Below are positions 21,871 through 31,973 of a DNA stretch of 64,000 bases, piece by piece. Numbering within the stretch: the stretch's first letter is position 1; each line of letters opens with the position of its first letter. The notes under the pieces are model-generated. The model had not been told where the DNA came from and did not search any database. It saw nothing but the letters and a program-made list of their open reading frames with translations. The DNA is from Bordetella sp. FB-8 (GTDB lineage: Bacteria > Pseudomonadota > Gammaproteobacteria > Burkholderiales > Burkholderiaceae_B). The DNA is taken from the NCBI RefSeq assembly GCF_000382185.1, contig NZ_KB907784.1, positions 62,001 through 126,000 of the forward strand, read 5' to 3'. A program made the translations under genes and the position numbers.

Positions 21871-21988
21871 GAAGGCCGTACGGATGTGCGAGGCGGCTTG
21901 CCTGCTTTCTTGTAAAAGAGGCAACCCGTCCCTTTTTGGGATTAACCCATCATTTTACCGCATGGGCCAAACCTATCCCCTGACGACC

Positions 21989-23515
21989 TTACTTTTCCGG
22001 TTGGATGGCCACCCACTGCACCTGTCCGCCGCGGCGCACCAGGACGCCCACCACCTTGTGCTTGTCCAGCTTGGCCACCACCTTGGCGAAGGCTGCGGCG
22101 TCGGCGATGTCGGTGTTGTTGATGGCCAGGACGATGTCGCCCGGCTGGATGCCGGCATCGGCGCTCAGGCCCGTGACCTCGCGCACCAGCGCGCCGCCTT
22201 TGATGCTCAGTTTGTTCAACTGATCGGCCGGCACATCAACCACCCCCAGACCCAGCAGGTTATCGGTCGAGGGCTCTTTCTTGCCCTGATCGCCGCTCTG
22301 GCTGTCGGCGCCGGACTGCTTGGCAGCCTGGATCTCGATCACCTTAACCTCGAGCTTGATGCTCTTGCCCTTGCGCCAGACTTGCAGCGCCGCAGTCGTA
22401 CCCGGCTTGAGATCGCCCACCATGCGTGGCAGATCGGACCAGCGCTTGACCGGAGCGCCATTGAAGGCCGTGATGACGTCGCCCGGCTGTACCCCCGCCG
22501 TCTCGGCGGGGCTCTTGGGTTGGACACTGCCCACCATGGCGCCCTCGGCCTTGGGCAGGCCCAAGGCCTTGGCCACATCGTCGGACACCTCGCTGATCTG
22601 CACGCCGATGCGGCTGCGCGTAACCTTGCCCGACGTGCGCAGTTGGTTGACGACCCGCATGACATCGTCGATGGGGATGGCCAGCGAAATGCCCATGAAG
22701 CCGCCGCTGCGCGAGATGATCTGAGAATTGATGCCGATGACCTCGCCCTGCATGTTGATAAGCGGGCCGCCCGAGTTGCCGGGGTTGACCGCCACGTCGG
22801 TCTGGATGAAGGGCAGGTAGTCGCCCGTGTCGCGATTGATGGCGCTGATGATGCCCGCCGTCACGGTGGAGTCCAGGCCGAAGGGCGAGCCTATGGCCAG
22901 CACCCACTGCCCTTTCTTGATCTTGTCGGAATCGCCGATGGGCAGGGTTGCCATGCCCTTGGCGTTGATCTTGAGCAGCGCCACATCGGTTTGCTTGTCC
23001 GAGCCGACGACCTTGGCCTTGAATTCCCGGCCATCATTCAGAGTGACGTAGATGTCGGTAGCATCGTCGATGACGTGGTAGTTGGTCAGTACGTAGCCGT
23101 CGCTGGAAATGAAGAAGCCCGAGCCCACGCCTTGCGGGACGACGCGCTCTTGCGGCGCCGGCTGGGTCTTGGGTGCCTTGCGCTGCCCCTGGCCGGGTTG
23201 CGCGCCGCCTTGCCCCTGAGAATCCGGGCCGAAAAAGAAGCGGAACAAATCGGACGGATCCATTCCGCCGGGGCCGCCATGCAGCGACACGGTAGCCGTG
23301 GTGCGAATGTTGACCACCGCCGGGTCGGCTTTTTCGACGATGGGCGTGAAGTCCGGCAGATTGACCAGCGGCGCGGGCGTGGCGGCGGTTGTCGCCGCAG
23401 CGGCATGCTGCTCGGCAGCTTGCACGGGCGCGATGCCCGCCAGCGACAGGACGGTTGCGGCGGCGAACGCGGCGACGCGGCGCGTCAGCGGTATGGATAC
23501 AGAAGTGAAGTACAT
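21989..23515 (-). CDS. mucD: Periplasmic serine protease DegP/MucD
   Basis: A 508-residue protein with a signal peptide (about 35 residues, ending APVQA), a trypsin-like domain and two PDZ domains. The triad is visible as His in LTNYHVIDDA, Asp in KQTDVALLKI and Ser in NPGNSGGPLI. It degrades or refolds misfolded envelope proteins. The ATG at 23515 has a GGAG site 9 nt upstream; an ATG 11 codons earlier is less likely because it pushes the signal peptide inward. It sits behind rpoE-rseA-rseB, so it belongs to the envelope stress operon. Confidence 0.93.
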   Translation of the reverse strand: MYFTSVSIPLTRRVAAFAAATVLSLAGIAPVQAAEQHAAAATTAATPAPLVNLPDFTPIVEKADPAVVNIRTTATVSLHGGPGGMDPSDLFRFFFGPDSQGQGGAQPGQGQRKAPKTQPAPQERVVPQGVGSGFFISSDGYVLTNYHVIDDATDIYVTLNDGREFKAKVVGSDKQTDVALLKINAKGMATLPIGDSDKIKKGQWVLAIGSPFGLDSTVTAGIISAINRDTGDYLPFIQTDVAVNPGNSGGPLINMQGEVIGINSQIISRSGGFMGISLAIPIDDVMRVVNQLRTSGKVTRSRIGVQISEVSDDVAKALGLPKAEGAMVGSVQPKSPAETAGVQPGDVITAFNGAPVKRWSDLPRMVGDLKPGTTAALQVWRKGKSIKLEVKVIEIQAAKQSGADSQSGDQGKKEPSTDNLLGLGVVDVPADQLNKLSIKGGALVREVTGLSADAGIQPGDIVLAINNTDIADAAAFAKVVAKLDKHKVVGVLVRRGGQVQWVAIQPEK

Positions 23516-23697
23516 CAGAACGGCTCCGAAATGGCCCGCGGCGCGCAAGTGCGCGGCAACGGGCCGCCAAATCAGTCGGCAAAGTCTAGTGCAGAAAGCG
23601 ATAGGGACAAAATCCGCGACACCGGCTGATATGGGTTTCGGACTCTATGCCCGCCAGCCATGCTGGCATCTCACATTTGAGCGCGTCGCGAATGCAA

Positions 23698-24810
23698 TCA
23701 GTGCGCCGCCCCGGCAGGCGGCTTGGCGATGTAGCGGGCAGAGTTGGCCAGGCGCTCAAGCGTAACGATGGGAACTTCGCCCAGGGCGGTAAGCCAATAG
23801 CCGGCCACGCGCCGGCCATAGATGTTGATGGCTCCATGGCGGATGGGGCCGGCCGGCGGATGGCGATGTCTGCTGGCATCGTAGGGTTCGATGAAAAGAG
23901 AAATGGCGACCAGTCCGTCGGAGAGCACCATCTGGCTGACGACATGCGGGGCACCGCCCGAGGCCGGCCCTATCTGCCGCGCCACTTCCAAGATGGCTTT
24001 GAAGCCTTCGGGCATGGCGATGCGCCAGCCCTGGGCAAGCAGGTCGATCGGCTTCATGGAAGGCTGCAGCACCTTCCAATCGCCCGTATCCCAGGATGAG
24101 TCGACGCGCGCGGGGTCCACGTCCTTGCCTAGACGCACCGAAGAAAAGCTCACCTGCTCGACAATGCGTCGCGCGGAATCGAGCGTCTGCTCCTTGAGCA
24201 GCAGACCGGTTTGGGTATCGACGCACAGCCGCAAGCCGTAGCGCAGCGCATCGCGCGGCTCCAGCAGCACGACGCGGCACTCGCGGCCCGCCTCGCGGTT
24301 CAGCCTGTCGAGCACCTTGAGCTTGTAATGGCCCAGCACCTGGGCGGGGCCGCGCTGCAGCAGCCCCGGAAATCGCACGGTATGCCGGCTGTCGCGGCGC
24401 ACGATCTTGCGGTCGGGCTGCAGATACTGGACGTCATCATTGTGCCGCAGATAGATGCGCGGCTGGCCGTCCAACGTCTCGACGCGCTCGCGCTCGCCGC
24501 TGGCATCGACCACATGCACCATGCGAGACGACTGCGTGTTCTCGCCCTGCTGGTACATGAAAACGCCTTCGTAGTCCTGGTTTCTGGACGCCGCCTGGAT
24601 GTAGGCCAGCAATTGGGCGGGACTGTCGGCCAGACGGCCGATATCGTCGGCGGAGGTGGCCGGGACCGCATGGGCAGCAGGCTGCGGCGCGGCAGCGGCC
24701 GGTCTGACCAGGGCGCCGCCGCCTGCCAGGACGCCGCAGACCAGCATGCCTGCGGCCCAGACCCGGCGCGATGGCCGGACGGTGCGCCCGGACTGGCCGA
24801 GGGCACTCAA
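23698..24810 (-). CDS. rseB: Sigma-E regulator RseB (MucB)
   Basis: A 370-residue periplasmic protein with a signal peptide (hydrophobic WAAGMLVCGVLAGGGALV). The MucB/RseB body shows LLAYIQAASRNQDYEGVFMY, RIYLRHNDDVQYLQPDRKIV and the C-terminal domain around GAINIYGRRVAGYWLTALG. RseB binds the periplasmic part of RseA, protects it from DegS and senses lipid or lipoprotein stress. Its ATG overlaps the rseA stop (24807-24810). Confidence 0.92.
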   Translation of the reverse strand: MSALGQSGRTVRPSRRVWAAGMLVCGVLAGGGALVRPAAAAPQPAAHAVPATSADDIGRLADSPAQLLAYIQAASRNQDYEGVFMYQQGENTQSSRMVHVVDASGERERVETLDGQPRIYLRHNDDVQYLQPDRKIVRRDSRHTVRFPGLLQRGPAQVLGHYKLKVLDRLNREAGRECRVVLLEPRDALRYGLRLCVDTQTGLLLKEQTLDSARRIVEQVSFSSVRLGKDVDPARVDSSWDTGDWKVLQPSMKPIDLLAQGWRIAMPEGFKAILEVARQIGPASGGAPHVVSQMVLSDGLVAISLFIEPYDASRHRHPPAGPIRHGAINIYGRRVAGYWLTALGEVPIVTLERLANSARYIAKPPAGAAH

Positions 24811-25352
24811 TGGCTCGTCCCGATGTCGAAGGAAACCTGGCGCACGGCGGTGGGGCCGGCGAGCTGGCGATGCGCTTCGAGGTAATCGTGCAGGCTGGCT
24901 TCGTCCAGGGTGGCCGTATTGCCCTGGCCTGCCGAGGTCGCATCGGCCACGGCCGGGCTGCCTGCGGAGCTGCTGCCCCCCAGATAAGGCTGGATCATCC
25001 AGGCCACGGTGGCGACGGCGGCGGCCACAGCCAGCCCGGACAGGGCCATGCGCAGGCGATGGCGCCTGCTGGCGGCGCCAGCGGGTACTGCGGGCGCCAC
25101 GATGGCCGGCTCGGCCTCCAGCGCCCGCAGCACACGGGCCTGGAAAGCGGCACCCGCAGGCAAGGCCAGATCGCCGCTGCGCAGCGTGTCGCCGATCAGA
25201 TGATAGGTATCCCAGGCTTGCCGCCCCTGTGGCGTGGCCAGGATATCGGGCAGATCGCCTTCGAATTCACCGTCCATCCAGACCGAAACCTGGACATAGA
25301 GAGCGTCGTCGCGGGGGTCTTCCGGGACGGGGGGGGAAGCGACAGATTGCAT
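24807..25352 (-). CDS. rseA: Anti-sigma-E factor RseA (MucA)
   Basis: A 181-residue single-pass protein. Residues 1-100 are the cytoplasmic sigma-binding part (ALYVQVSVWMDGEFEGDLPD; WDTYHLIGDTLRSGD). One membrane segment lies at about 102-122 (LSGLAVAAAVATVAWMI) and a short periplasmic tail follows. It holds RpoE inactive until cut by site-1 and site-2 proteases. The ATG at 25352 has a GGAG site just upstream; it is 10 bp from the rpoE stop. Confidence 0.9.
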   Translation of the reverse strand: MQSVASPPVPEDPRDDALYVQVSVWMDGEFEGDLPDILATPQGRQAWDTYHLIGDTLRSGDLALPAGAAFQARVLRALEAEPAIVAPAVPAGAASRRHRLRMALSGLAVAAAVATVAWMIQPYLGGSSSAGSPAVADATSAGQGNTATLDEASLHDYLEAHRQLAGPTAVRQVSFDIGTSH

Positions 25353-25362
25353 GGGAAACTCC

Positions 25363-25962
25363 TTACCAGCGACGTTGGGCATCGGTATCCAGGATAGGGC
25401 GAAGCCGCCGGGCGATGGCTTCACGCGCACGATAAATGCGCGAGCGCACCGTACCGATGGGGCAGCCCATGGTCTGGGCGATGTCTTCGTAGCTCATACC
25501 TTCGATTTCACGCAGGACAATGGCGTTGCGCAGATCCTCGGGGAGTTCCTCGATTGCCGCATTCACTGTTTCGGCGATCTCGCGGCTGGCGGCCATGGAT
25601 TCCGGCGTACTAATATCGCTTAGGCTGTCCGTCTCGTTAAAAGTTTCACCGTCCTCACTTTCGAGTGCATTGGGCGCACTGGGGCGCTTGGCGACAGATG
25701 ACAACCAATTGCGGGCCGTATTGATGGCAATGCGGTACAACCAGGTGTAGAAGGCGCTTTCGCCGCGAAATTGCGGCAACGCCCGATAGGCCTTGATGAA
25801 GGCCTCCTGGGCGACGTCCTCGATGTCGGCGGGGTCGCGGATCATGCGGGACAGCAGCCGCAGGATCTTGCGCTGGTACTTGATGACCAGCAGGTTGAAC
25901 GCCTGCTTGTCGCCGCGTTGCACGCGTGCGACCAGCTCGGCGTCGGCGTCGCGCTCGCTCAC
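25363..25962 (-). CDS. rpoE: ECF sigma factor RpoE (sigma-E)
   Basis: A 199-residue ECF sigma factor. Region 2 shows FNLLVIKYQRKILRLLSRMI and EDVAQEAFIKAYRALPQF; region 4 shows LPEDLRNAIVLREIEGMSYE and PIGTVRSRIYRAREA. It directs transcription of envelope repair genes. It heads rpoE-rseA-rseB-mucD. In the 98 bp between it and fabF I see only a small hairpin (CCATTCC/GGAATGG, 25988-26009) and no clear GGAACTT-type autoregulated promoter. Confidence 0.95.
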   Translation of the reverse strand: MSERDADAELVARVQRGDKQAFNLLVIKYQRKILRLLSRMIRDPADIEDVAQEAFIKAYRALPQFRGESAFYTWLYRIAINTARNWLSSVAKRPSAPNALESEDGETFNETDSLSDISTPESMAASREIAETVNAAIEELPEDLRNAIVLREIEGMSYEDIAQTMGCPIGTVRSRIYRAREAIARRLRPILDTDAQRRW

Positions 25963-26060
25963 TCATTACCCCTTTTGACCCTGGACGCCATTCCCCCGAA
26001 GAGGAATGGGCACCCGCGAGCGGCCCGGCACACTCATCGGGTCCGTACGCTCCGGCCGGC

Positions 26061-27290
26061 TCAGATACGACGTACGGCCATCGAGCCGTTGGTGCCGCCG
26101 AAGCCGAAGGAGTTGGACAGGGCCACGTCTATCTTCATGGGCCGCGCCTGGTTGGCGCAGTAATCCAGGTCGCATTCCGGGTCCTGGTTGAAGATATTGA
26201 TGGTGGGCGGCGAAATCTGGTGATGCACCGCCAGAGTGGTGAACACGGCCTCGATGCCGCCGGCAGCCCCCAGCAGGTGGCCCGTCATGGACTTGGTCGA
26301 ATTGATCACCAGCTTTTTGGCGTAATCGCCGAAAGCCAGCTTGAGCGCCTCGGTTTCGTTCTTGTCCCCCAGCGGCGTAGAGGTGCCATGGGCGTTGACG
26401 TAGTCGACCTGATCGAGGTTGATGGCGCCGTTCCTGAGGGCATTGACGATGCCGCGGCGCGGGCCGTCCCGGTCCGGCGCGGTGATGTGGTGCGCGTCGG
26501 AACTCATGCCGTAGCCGGCAAATTCGCCGTAGATGCGCGCGCCGCGCTTCTTGGCGTGTTCGTATTCTTCCAGCACCAGCACGCCCGCGCCTTCGCCTAG
26601 CACGAAGCCGTCGCGGTCGCGGTCCCAAGGACGCGAAGCCGTGGCGGGATCGTCGTTGCGCGTGGACAGCGCACGCATGGCGGCAAAGCCGCCGACGCCC
26701 AAGGGCGATACGGTGGCCTCGGCGCCGCCGGCGACCATCACGTCGGCATCGCCGTACTCGATCAGACGAGCGGCGTCGCCGATGCTGTGCAGGCCTGTCG
26801 TGCAGGCCGACACCACCGCATAGCTCGGCCCCTTCAAGCCATACATGATGGACAGATGGCCCGAGATCAGGTTGATCAGCGAACCCGGAACGAAGAAGGG
26901 CGAAATGCGGCGCGGTCCCTTGGCCAGCATCTCGGCGTTGGTTTCTTCGATGCGCGGCAGGCCGCCGATGCCCGAACCCACGATCACGCCGATGCGCTCG
27001 GCATTGGCATCGGTGACCTCCAGACCGCTGTCGCGCCAAGCCTGCACGCCCGCGGCCAGGCCGTAATGGATAAACGTATCCATCTGGCGAGCATCCTTGG
27101 CCGACAGGTACTGCGTAACGTCGAAGCCCTTGACCTCGCCGGCGATTTGCGCCGTCAGCGCCGAAGAATCGAAGCGCGTAATGCGGGTAATGCCCGAACG
27201 TCCGTTGACGATATTGTCCCAGGCGGTGGGAATATCGTTACCCACGGGAGATACGATACCCAGCCCGGTGATGACGACGCGTCGCTTCAC
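26061..27290 (-). CDS. fabF: Beta-ketoacyl-ACP synthase II
   Basis: A 409-residue condensing enzyme. The nucleophile Cys is in VSACTTGLHS, the two catalytic His are in NAHGTSTPLGD and TGHLLGAAGGIE, and the glycine-rich end NSFGFGGTNGS is intact. FabF elongates acyl-ACP with malonyl-ACP in the cytoplasm. It follows acpP in the fab cluster with a 178-bp gap that holds a weak stem (CGTCCGG/CCGGACG, 27422-27442). Confidence 0.97.
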   Translation of the reverse strand: MKRRVVITGLGIVSPVGNDIPTAWDNIVNGRSGITRITRFDSSALTAQIAGEVKGFDVTQYLSAKDARQMDTFIHYGLAAGVQAWRDSGLEVTDANAERIGVIVGSGIGGLPRIEETNAEMLAKGPRRISPFFVPGSLINLISGHLSIMYGLKGPSYAVVSACTTGLHSIGDAARLIEYGDADVMVAGGAEATVSPLGVGGFAAMRALSTRNDDPATASRPWDRDRDGFVLGEGAGVLVLEEYEHAKKRGARIYGEFAGYGMSSDAHHITAPDRDGPRRGIVNALRNGAINLDQVDYVNAHGTSTPLGDKNETEALKLAFGDYAKKLVINSTKSMTGHLLGAAGGIEAVFTTLAVHHQISPPTINIFNQDPECDLDYCANQARPMKIDVALSNSFGFGGTNGSMAVRRI

Positions 27291-27468
27291 GGATGACTCC
27301 TAAAACAAAACAAAGGCGGCTCTCGGAATTTGCCCAACGGATGGCCGCGCAGCAGGCCGCTAGGCCTCTGCATGGCACCAGGTCCGCCCGGCAAACTCCT
27401 GAAACCGCCCCGCACCCGCCTCGTCCGGGATTATTCCGGACGCGCGGCATGATGGATAGCTGACAGAC

Positions 27469-27708
27469 TTATTGCTTGCTGTGCGAGTTGATGTAGTCGA
27501 TGGCCTGTTGCACCGTCGTGATCTTCTCTGCCTCTTCGTCGGGGATCTCGGTTTCGAATTCGTCCTCGAGCGCCATGACCAGTTCGACCATGTCGAGCGA
27601 ATCGGCACCGAGGTCGTCAAGGAAAGAGGACTCGTTCTTGATCTCGGCTTCGTTGACGCCAAGTTGTTCAGCGACGATCTTCTTGACGCGCTGTTCGATG
27701 CTTTCCAT
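27469..27708 (-). CDS. acpP: Acyl carrier protein
   Basis: A 79-residue acidic protein with the phosphopantetheine serine in [17 protein letters not shown]. It carries growing acyl chains for all Fab enzymes encoded around it. The ATG giving [17 protein letters not shown] is chosen; upstream codons in the same frame are not ACP-like. It lies between fabG and fabF, the standard arrangement. Confidence 0.98.
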   Translation of the reverse strand: MESIEQRVKKIVAEQLGVNEAEIKNESSFLDDLGADSLDMVELVMALEDEFETEIPDEEAEKITTVQQAIDYINSHSKQ

Positions 27709-27882
27709 GCAGATCTCCAGTAACGGGAAAAAACCCCGCGAATTATAGCCAAGCGTGGAATAAATCACACTGGCTCAGTTGTTGTCCCGCACGCCTGGCC
27801 TGACGGTCGGCCAGCACGGTGGTGTGGCTGCGGGATCAGGGCAAAATATCGCTAAATTTCTTTTACCGGCGACATTTCGACG

Positions 27883-28626
27883 TTATTGCATATACATTCC
27901 GCCGTTAACATGCAGCGTTGTACCCGTAATATACCCAGCTTGCGGACTGGCCAGGAAAGCCACCGCATGAGCGATATCTTCCGGCTGGCCCAGATGACCC
28001 AGCGGAATCTGCTGGATCAGCGAGGCGGTTTGCTCTTGGCCCAGCACGCGCGTCATGTCGGTATCGATGAAACCCGGGGCCACGCAGTTGACGGTGATGG
28101 CCCGGCTGCCCAGTTCGCGCGCCAGCGCGCGCGCCATGCCCGCCACGCCCGCCTTGGCGGCGGCATAGTTGGCCTGGCCGGCGTTGCCGCTGGCTCCGAC
28201 GACCGAGGTCACGTTGATGATGCGGCCCCAGCGGGCCTTCATCATGGGGCGCATCGCCCCACGCGAAAGGCGGAACAGCGCCGACAGGTTGGTATCGATC
28301 ACGGCGGACCAGTCATCATCCTTCATGCGCATGGCCAGGCCGTCGCGGGTGATGCCGGCGTTGTTGACCAGAATATTCGGGCCGCCCTGCCTGGTCAGTT
28401 CCTCGATCAGGGCATCGCAGGCGGTCGCATCGGTCACGTCCAGCACGACGCCGCGGCCGCCCATGGGGGCCAGCGCGTCCTGCACCGTTTTGGCACCCGA
28501 CTCGGAAGTGGCCGTGCCGACCACGGTGGCGCCGCGGCGGGCCAGCTCCAGCGCGATGGCGCGGCCGATACCGCGCGTGGCGCCGGTAACCAGCGCGATC
28601 TTGCCTTGCAGTTCGGAAGTGCTCAT
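27883..28626 (-). CDS. fabG: 3-oxoacyl-ACP reductase FabG
   Basis: A 247-residue short-chain dehydrogenase. The NADPH loop is TGATRGIGRAIA, the NNAG motif is present, and the catalytic set is Ser in INVTSVVG with Tyr and Lys in NYAAAKAG. It reduces beta-ketoacyl-ACP in each elongation cycle. It is 7 bp from the end of fabD, so tightly coupled. Confidence 0.96.
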   Translation of the reverse strand: MSTSELQGKIALVTGATRGIGRAIALELARRGATVVGTATSESGAKTVQDALAPMGGRGVVLDVTDATACDALIEELTRQGGPNILVNNAGITRDGLAMRMKDDDWSAVIDTNLSALFRLSRGAMRPMMKARWGRIINVTSVVGASGNAGQANYAAAKAGVAGMARALARELGSRAITVNCVAPGFIDTDMTRVLGQEQTASLIQQIPLGHLGQPEDIAHAVAFLASPQAGYITGTTLHVNGGMYMQ

Positions 28627-28633
28627 ATATTCC

Positions 28634-29566
28634 TTAGCTTTTCAGGGTCGCCAGAGCGGCTTCCAAAGAGGCGGGGTCAGCGATGGACAGGCCCACGAGG
28701 TCGCCGTCGATGCGTTTGACCAGGCCGGTCAGCACCTTGCCGGGACCGCACTCGATCACGTGGGTGACGCCCTGCGCCTTCATGGCTTGGATGGTTTCGA
28801 CCCAGCGCACGGGATGCCAGGCCTGGCGTACCAGCGCGTCGCGGATTGCGGCAGGGTCGCCGGCCTGGGCTACATCGACGTTGTTGATGACCGGAATGGA
28901 CGGCGCGGACACTGGGATTTTGCTCAGCGCGCCGGCCAGTACATCGGCGGCGGGCTTGAGCAGGCTCGAGTGAAACGGCGCCGACACCGGCAGCGGCAGG
29001 GCGCGCTTGGCGCCTGCGGCCTTGGCGGCTTCGCAGGCGCGCTCGACGGCCGTCTTGTGGCCGGCGATGACCACTTGGGCCGGCGCGTTGAAATTGACTG
29101 CTTCGACTACTTCGCCCTGTGCCGCCTGGGCGCACGCGGCACGCACGGCATCGTCGTCCAGGCCCAGGATGGCGGCCATGCCACCCGTACCCACCGGCAC
29201 GGCGGTCTGCATGGCATCGGCACGCACGCGCACCAGGCGAACGGCGTCTTCAAGAGCCATGGAACCCGCGGCCGCCAGGGCGGTGTACTCGCCCAGACTG
29301 TGGCCGGCCATGACGTCGGGCCTGCGGCCGCCGGCGACCGTCCAGGCGGCGTAGCAGGCATAGGCAGCCGCGAGCATGACGGGCTGCGTATGGGTGGTGA
29401 GGTTGAGCTGATCGGCAGGCCCCTGAGCGATCAGGGCGCCCAGGTCCTGGCCCAGCGCCGCACTGGCGCGGGCCAGCACATCGGTCACGGCGGCATTGCC
29501 GGCCCAGGCATCAAGCATGCCGACCGACTGCGACCCCTGGCCGGGAAAAACAAATGCGATTTTCAT
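28634..29566 (-). CDS. fabD: Malonyl-CoA:ACP transacylase
   Basis: A 310-residue enzyme with the opening KIAFVFPGQGSQSVGML, the active-site serine in AGHSLGEYTALAA and the catalytic His near PVSAPFHSSLL. It loads malonyl groups onto ACP. It lies between fabH and fabG with 37- and 7-bp gaps. Confidence 0.96.
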   Translation of the reverse strand: MKIAFVFPGQGSQSVGMLDAWAGNAAVTDVLARASAALGQDLGALIAQGPADQLNLTTHTQPVMLAAAYACYAAWTVAGGRRPDVMAGHSLGEYTALAAAGSMALEDAVRLVRVRADAMQTAVPVGTGGMAAILGLDDDAVRAACAQAAQGEVVEAVNFNAPAQVVIAGHKTAVERACEAAKAAGAKRALPLPVSAPFHSSLLKPAADVLAGALSKIPVSAPSIPVINNVDVAQAGDPAAIRDALVRQAWHPVRWVETIQAMKAQGVTHVIECGPGKVLTGLVKRIDGDLVGLSIADPASLEAALATLKS

Positions 29567-29603
29567 GAATGTGCCCCGTCTCGTTTTACCTCTGCGTGCC
29601 GGC

Positions 29604-30593
29604 TCACATGCGGACCAGCACGGAGCCCCAGGTGAAGCCGCCGCCCACGCCTTGCATCAACACCGTCTGGCCAGCCTGGATGCGGCCGTCGCGACGCGCG
29701 GCGTCCAGCGCCAGCGGCACGCTGGCGGCCGAGGTGTTGGCATGCCGGTCGACCGTGACCACCACGCGCTCGGTAGGCACGCCGAGTTTGCGGCCCAGAA
29801 AATTGATGATGCGCACATTGGCCTGGTGCGGCACCAGCCAGTCCAGGTCCGAAACCTGTAAACCCGCTTCGTCGCACACGGCGCGCGCCGAACGCTCAAG
29901 CACTGTGACGGCCTGCTTGAACACCGCCTGGCCATCCATGCGCAGGAAGGGATCTCCCGTCACTTCCCCGTAGGCCACGTTGCCCGATGCGTTCAGGATC
30001 TTGGCCAGGCTGCCGTCGGCATGCAACTGCGCGGCCATGATGCCTGGCTCCTGAGCAGCCTTGAGCACCACCGCGCCGGCACCGTCGCCGAACAGCACGC
30101 AGGTTTTACGGTCGTTCCAGTCGAGGATGCGCGAAAAGACTTCGGCGCCTATTACGAGCGCGCAGCGCGCGCGACCGGTCCGGATAAAGCTATCCGCGAT
30201 GGTAAGCGCGTAGACGAAACCGCTGCAGACGGCTTGCACGTCGAACGCCGCGCCGCCGGATATACCCAGATTGGCTTGCACCAGGCAGGCAGTGCTGGGA
30301 AACACAAAATCGGGCGTGGAAGTCGCCAGGATGATGAGATCGACGTCGCTGGCTTGCAGGTCGGCGTCCTGTAGGGCCAGGCGCGCGGCCTCGGTGGCCA
30401 ACTGGCTGGTCGTCACGCCGCGCTCGGCCAGGTGGCGCTGGCGGATGCCGGTACGCTCGACAATCCATTCGTCGGAAGTCTCGACACCGTGCGCAGCCAG
30501 ATCGGCAGCCAGGGCGTCGTTGGATACGACGCGTTCGGGCAGAAAACCGCCCGACCCCGCGATCGCGGAATAAGTCATGGGAGTATTGATCAT
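29604..30593 (-). CDS. fabH: Beta-ketoacyl-ACP synthase III
   Basis: A 329-residue enzyme with active-site Cys in [14 protein letters not shown], the His of [13 protein letters not shown] and the Asn in [11 protein letters not shown] nearby. It begins fatty acid synthesis by joining acetyl-CoA to malonyl-ACP. The first ATG overlaps the plsX stop (ATGA at 30590-30593). An ATG five codons later ([11 protein letters not shown]) matches the family start better, so the true start may be either. Confidence 0.95.
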   Translation of the reverse strand: MINTPMTYSAIAGSGGFLPERVVSNDALAADLAAHGVETSDEWIVERTGIRQRHLAERGVTTSQLATEAARLALQDADLQASDVDLIILATSTPDFVFPSTACLVQANLGISGGAAFDVQAVCSGFVYALTIADSFIRTGRARCALVIGAEVFSRILDWNDRKTCVLFGDGAGAVVLKAAQEPGIMAAQLHADGSLAKILNASGNVAYGEVTGDPFLRMDGQAVFKQAVTVLERSARAVCDEAGLQVSDLDWLVPHQANVRIINFLGRKLGVPTERVVVTVDRHANTSAASVPLALDAARRDGRIQAGQTVLMQGVGGGFTWGSVLVRM

Positions 30594-31660
30594 GCCTGGG
30601 TCCCTGCTTCGCCGGGCGCGGTCTCGCCGCAGGCCTGATGGCGTTTGGTTATCTGCGCCACGGCGCGGGCCGTGCGCTCCAGGAGTTTACTGACCACGGC
30701 CTCGCGCGCCCGCTGCAGAGCAAAGCCGTAGGCGTAGACGTCGGCCGAACCGTGGCTCTTGATGACTACACCGCGCAGGCCCAGCAGGGCCGCGCCGTTG
30801 TAACGCCGATTATCCACGCGCTTGCGCAGGCGTCCGATCACCGGCAGGGAAAATGCCCCGGCCAGCAAGGTCAGCCAATTGCGCTTGAATTCTTCGCGGA
30901 TCACGCCCGAGAGCATCCTGGCCAGGCCTTCGATGGCCTTCAGGACCACATTGCCCACGAAACCGTCGCAAACGACCACGTCGACCGTGCCCTTGAAAAT
31001 ATCGTTTCCTTCGACGTTGCCGTAGAAGTTGAGCTGGCTGCCGCGCAGCAGTTCGGCGGCTTCCTTGACGACCTCGTTGCCCTTGATGACTTCTTCGCCG
31101 ATATTGAGCAGGCCCACGCTGGGCGACTCGCGATGGTCCAGCGCCTGAGCCAGGGCCGAACCCATGATGGCGAACTGCAACAGATGCTCGGCCGAACAGT
31201 CGACATTGGCCCCCAGATCGAGCACCGTGGTGGCGGTTCCCTTCTGGTTGGGCAGCGAAGTGGCGATGGCCGGGCGGTCGATGCCATCCAAGGTTTTCAG
31301 CACATAGCGCGAGATGGCCATCCAGGCGCCGGTATTACCGGCCGAGACGCAGGCGTCGGCGCGACCGTCCTTGACGGCCTGGGCGGCCAGGCGCATGGAG
31401 GAATCCTTCTTGCGCCGCAGCGCGATCTCGACCGAATCGTCCATGGCGACGACTTCGGAAGCAGGCACGATCTCGATGCGATCGCGCGGCACGTTGCGCT
31501 GCCCGGCCAGGGCAGCCTCAATCTGGTCGGCCAAGCCGACCAGCAACAGCCGGGTATCCGGAAACTGCCGGGCGAATTCGACAGCGGCCGGTATGGTTAC
31601 AGGCAGCCCGGCGTCGCCGCCCATGCAATCGATGGCGATGCGTATCACGGGAAACTTCAA
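30590..31660 (-). CDS. plsX: Phosphate acyltransferase PlsX
   Basis: A 356-residue protein with [16 protein letters not shown] at the start and conserved blocks [20 protein letters not shown] and [17 protein letters not shown]. It converts acyl-ACP to acyl-phosphate for phospholipid synthesis. It lies between rpmF and fabH, as in many proteobacteria, so ribosomal protein, phospholipid and fatty acid genes are linked in one transcript. Confidence 0.96.
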   Translation of the reverse strand: MKFPVIRIAIDCMGGDAGLPVTIPAAVEFARQFPDTRLLLVGLADQIEAALAGQRNVPRDRIEIVPASEVVAMDDSVEIALRRKKDSSMRLAAQAVKDGRADACVSAGNTGAWMAISRYVLKTLDGIDRPAIATSLPNQKGTATTVLDLGANVDCSAEHLLQFAIMGSALAQALDHRESPSVGLLNIGEEVIKGNEVVKEAAELLRGSQLNFYGNVEGNDIFKGTVDVVVCDGFVGNVVLKAIEGLARMLSGVIREEFKRNWLTLLAGAFSLPVIGRLRKRVDNRRYNGAALLGLRGVVIKSHGSADVYAYGFALQRAREAVVSKLLERTARAVAQITKRHQACGETAPGEAGTQA

Positions 31661-31720
31661 TCAGTTCGGCCGAATGTACGCATAAACACTACGCACGAAG
31701 CCGCAAATGTGGGCGACGAT

Positions 31721-31903
31721 TTACTCGTCGGCCTTGGTCTTCAGAACCTTGCGGCCACGGTAGAAACCGTTGGGGCTGATATGGTGGCGCAGATGCGCTT
31801 CGCCGGTCGTGGGTTCAACCGCGCTGGGCGGATTGACCAGGAAATCGTGCGAGCGGTGCATGCCACGCTTGGACGGGGACTTCTTGTTTTGCTGAACAGC
31901 CAT
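31721..31903 (-). CDS. rpmF: 50S ribosomal protein L32
   Basis: A 60-residue basic protein starting [20 protein letters not shown] with the typical [14 protein letters not shown] end. It lacks the zinc Cys pairs of some L32 versions, as is normal for proteobacteria. It is 60 bp upstream of plsX and 70 bp downstream of yceD. Confidence 0.97.
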   Translation of the reverse strand: MAVQQNKKSPSKRGMHRSHDFLVNPPSAVEPTTGEAHLRHHISPNGFYRGRKVLKTKADE

Positions 31904-31973
31904 GATGACTCCTTGAAACGGGCCGCATTGTACGCGAAGCAGTCCGTGAAAAATACCTATCTATGTTTACAAA

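Noticed and set aside
20371..21915. A 514-codon open frame opposite lepA, and similar long ones opposite the SbmA-type ABC gene and mucD
   Set aside because: All lie over well-supported genes, with the composition expected of antisense frames.
25963..26060. A sigma-E autoregulated promoter upstream of rpoE
   Set aside because: No GGAACTT-N16-TCTAA-like sequence was seen in the gap; only a small hairpin.
27238..27450. A Cys-rich small frame between acpP and fabF
   Set aside because: It overlaps the fabF start, has no ribosome-binding site and no recognisable features.
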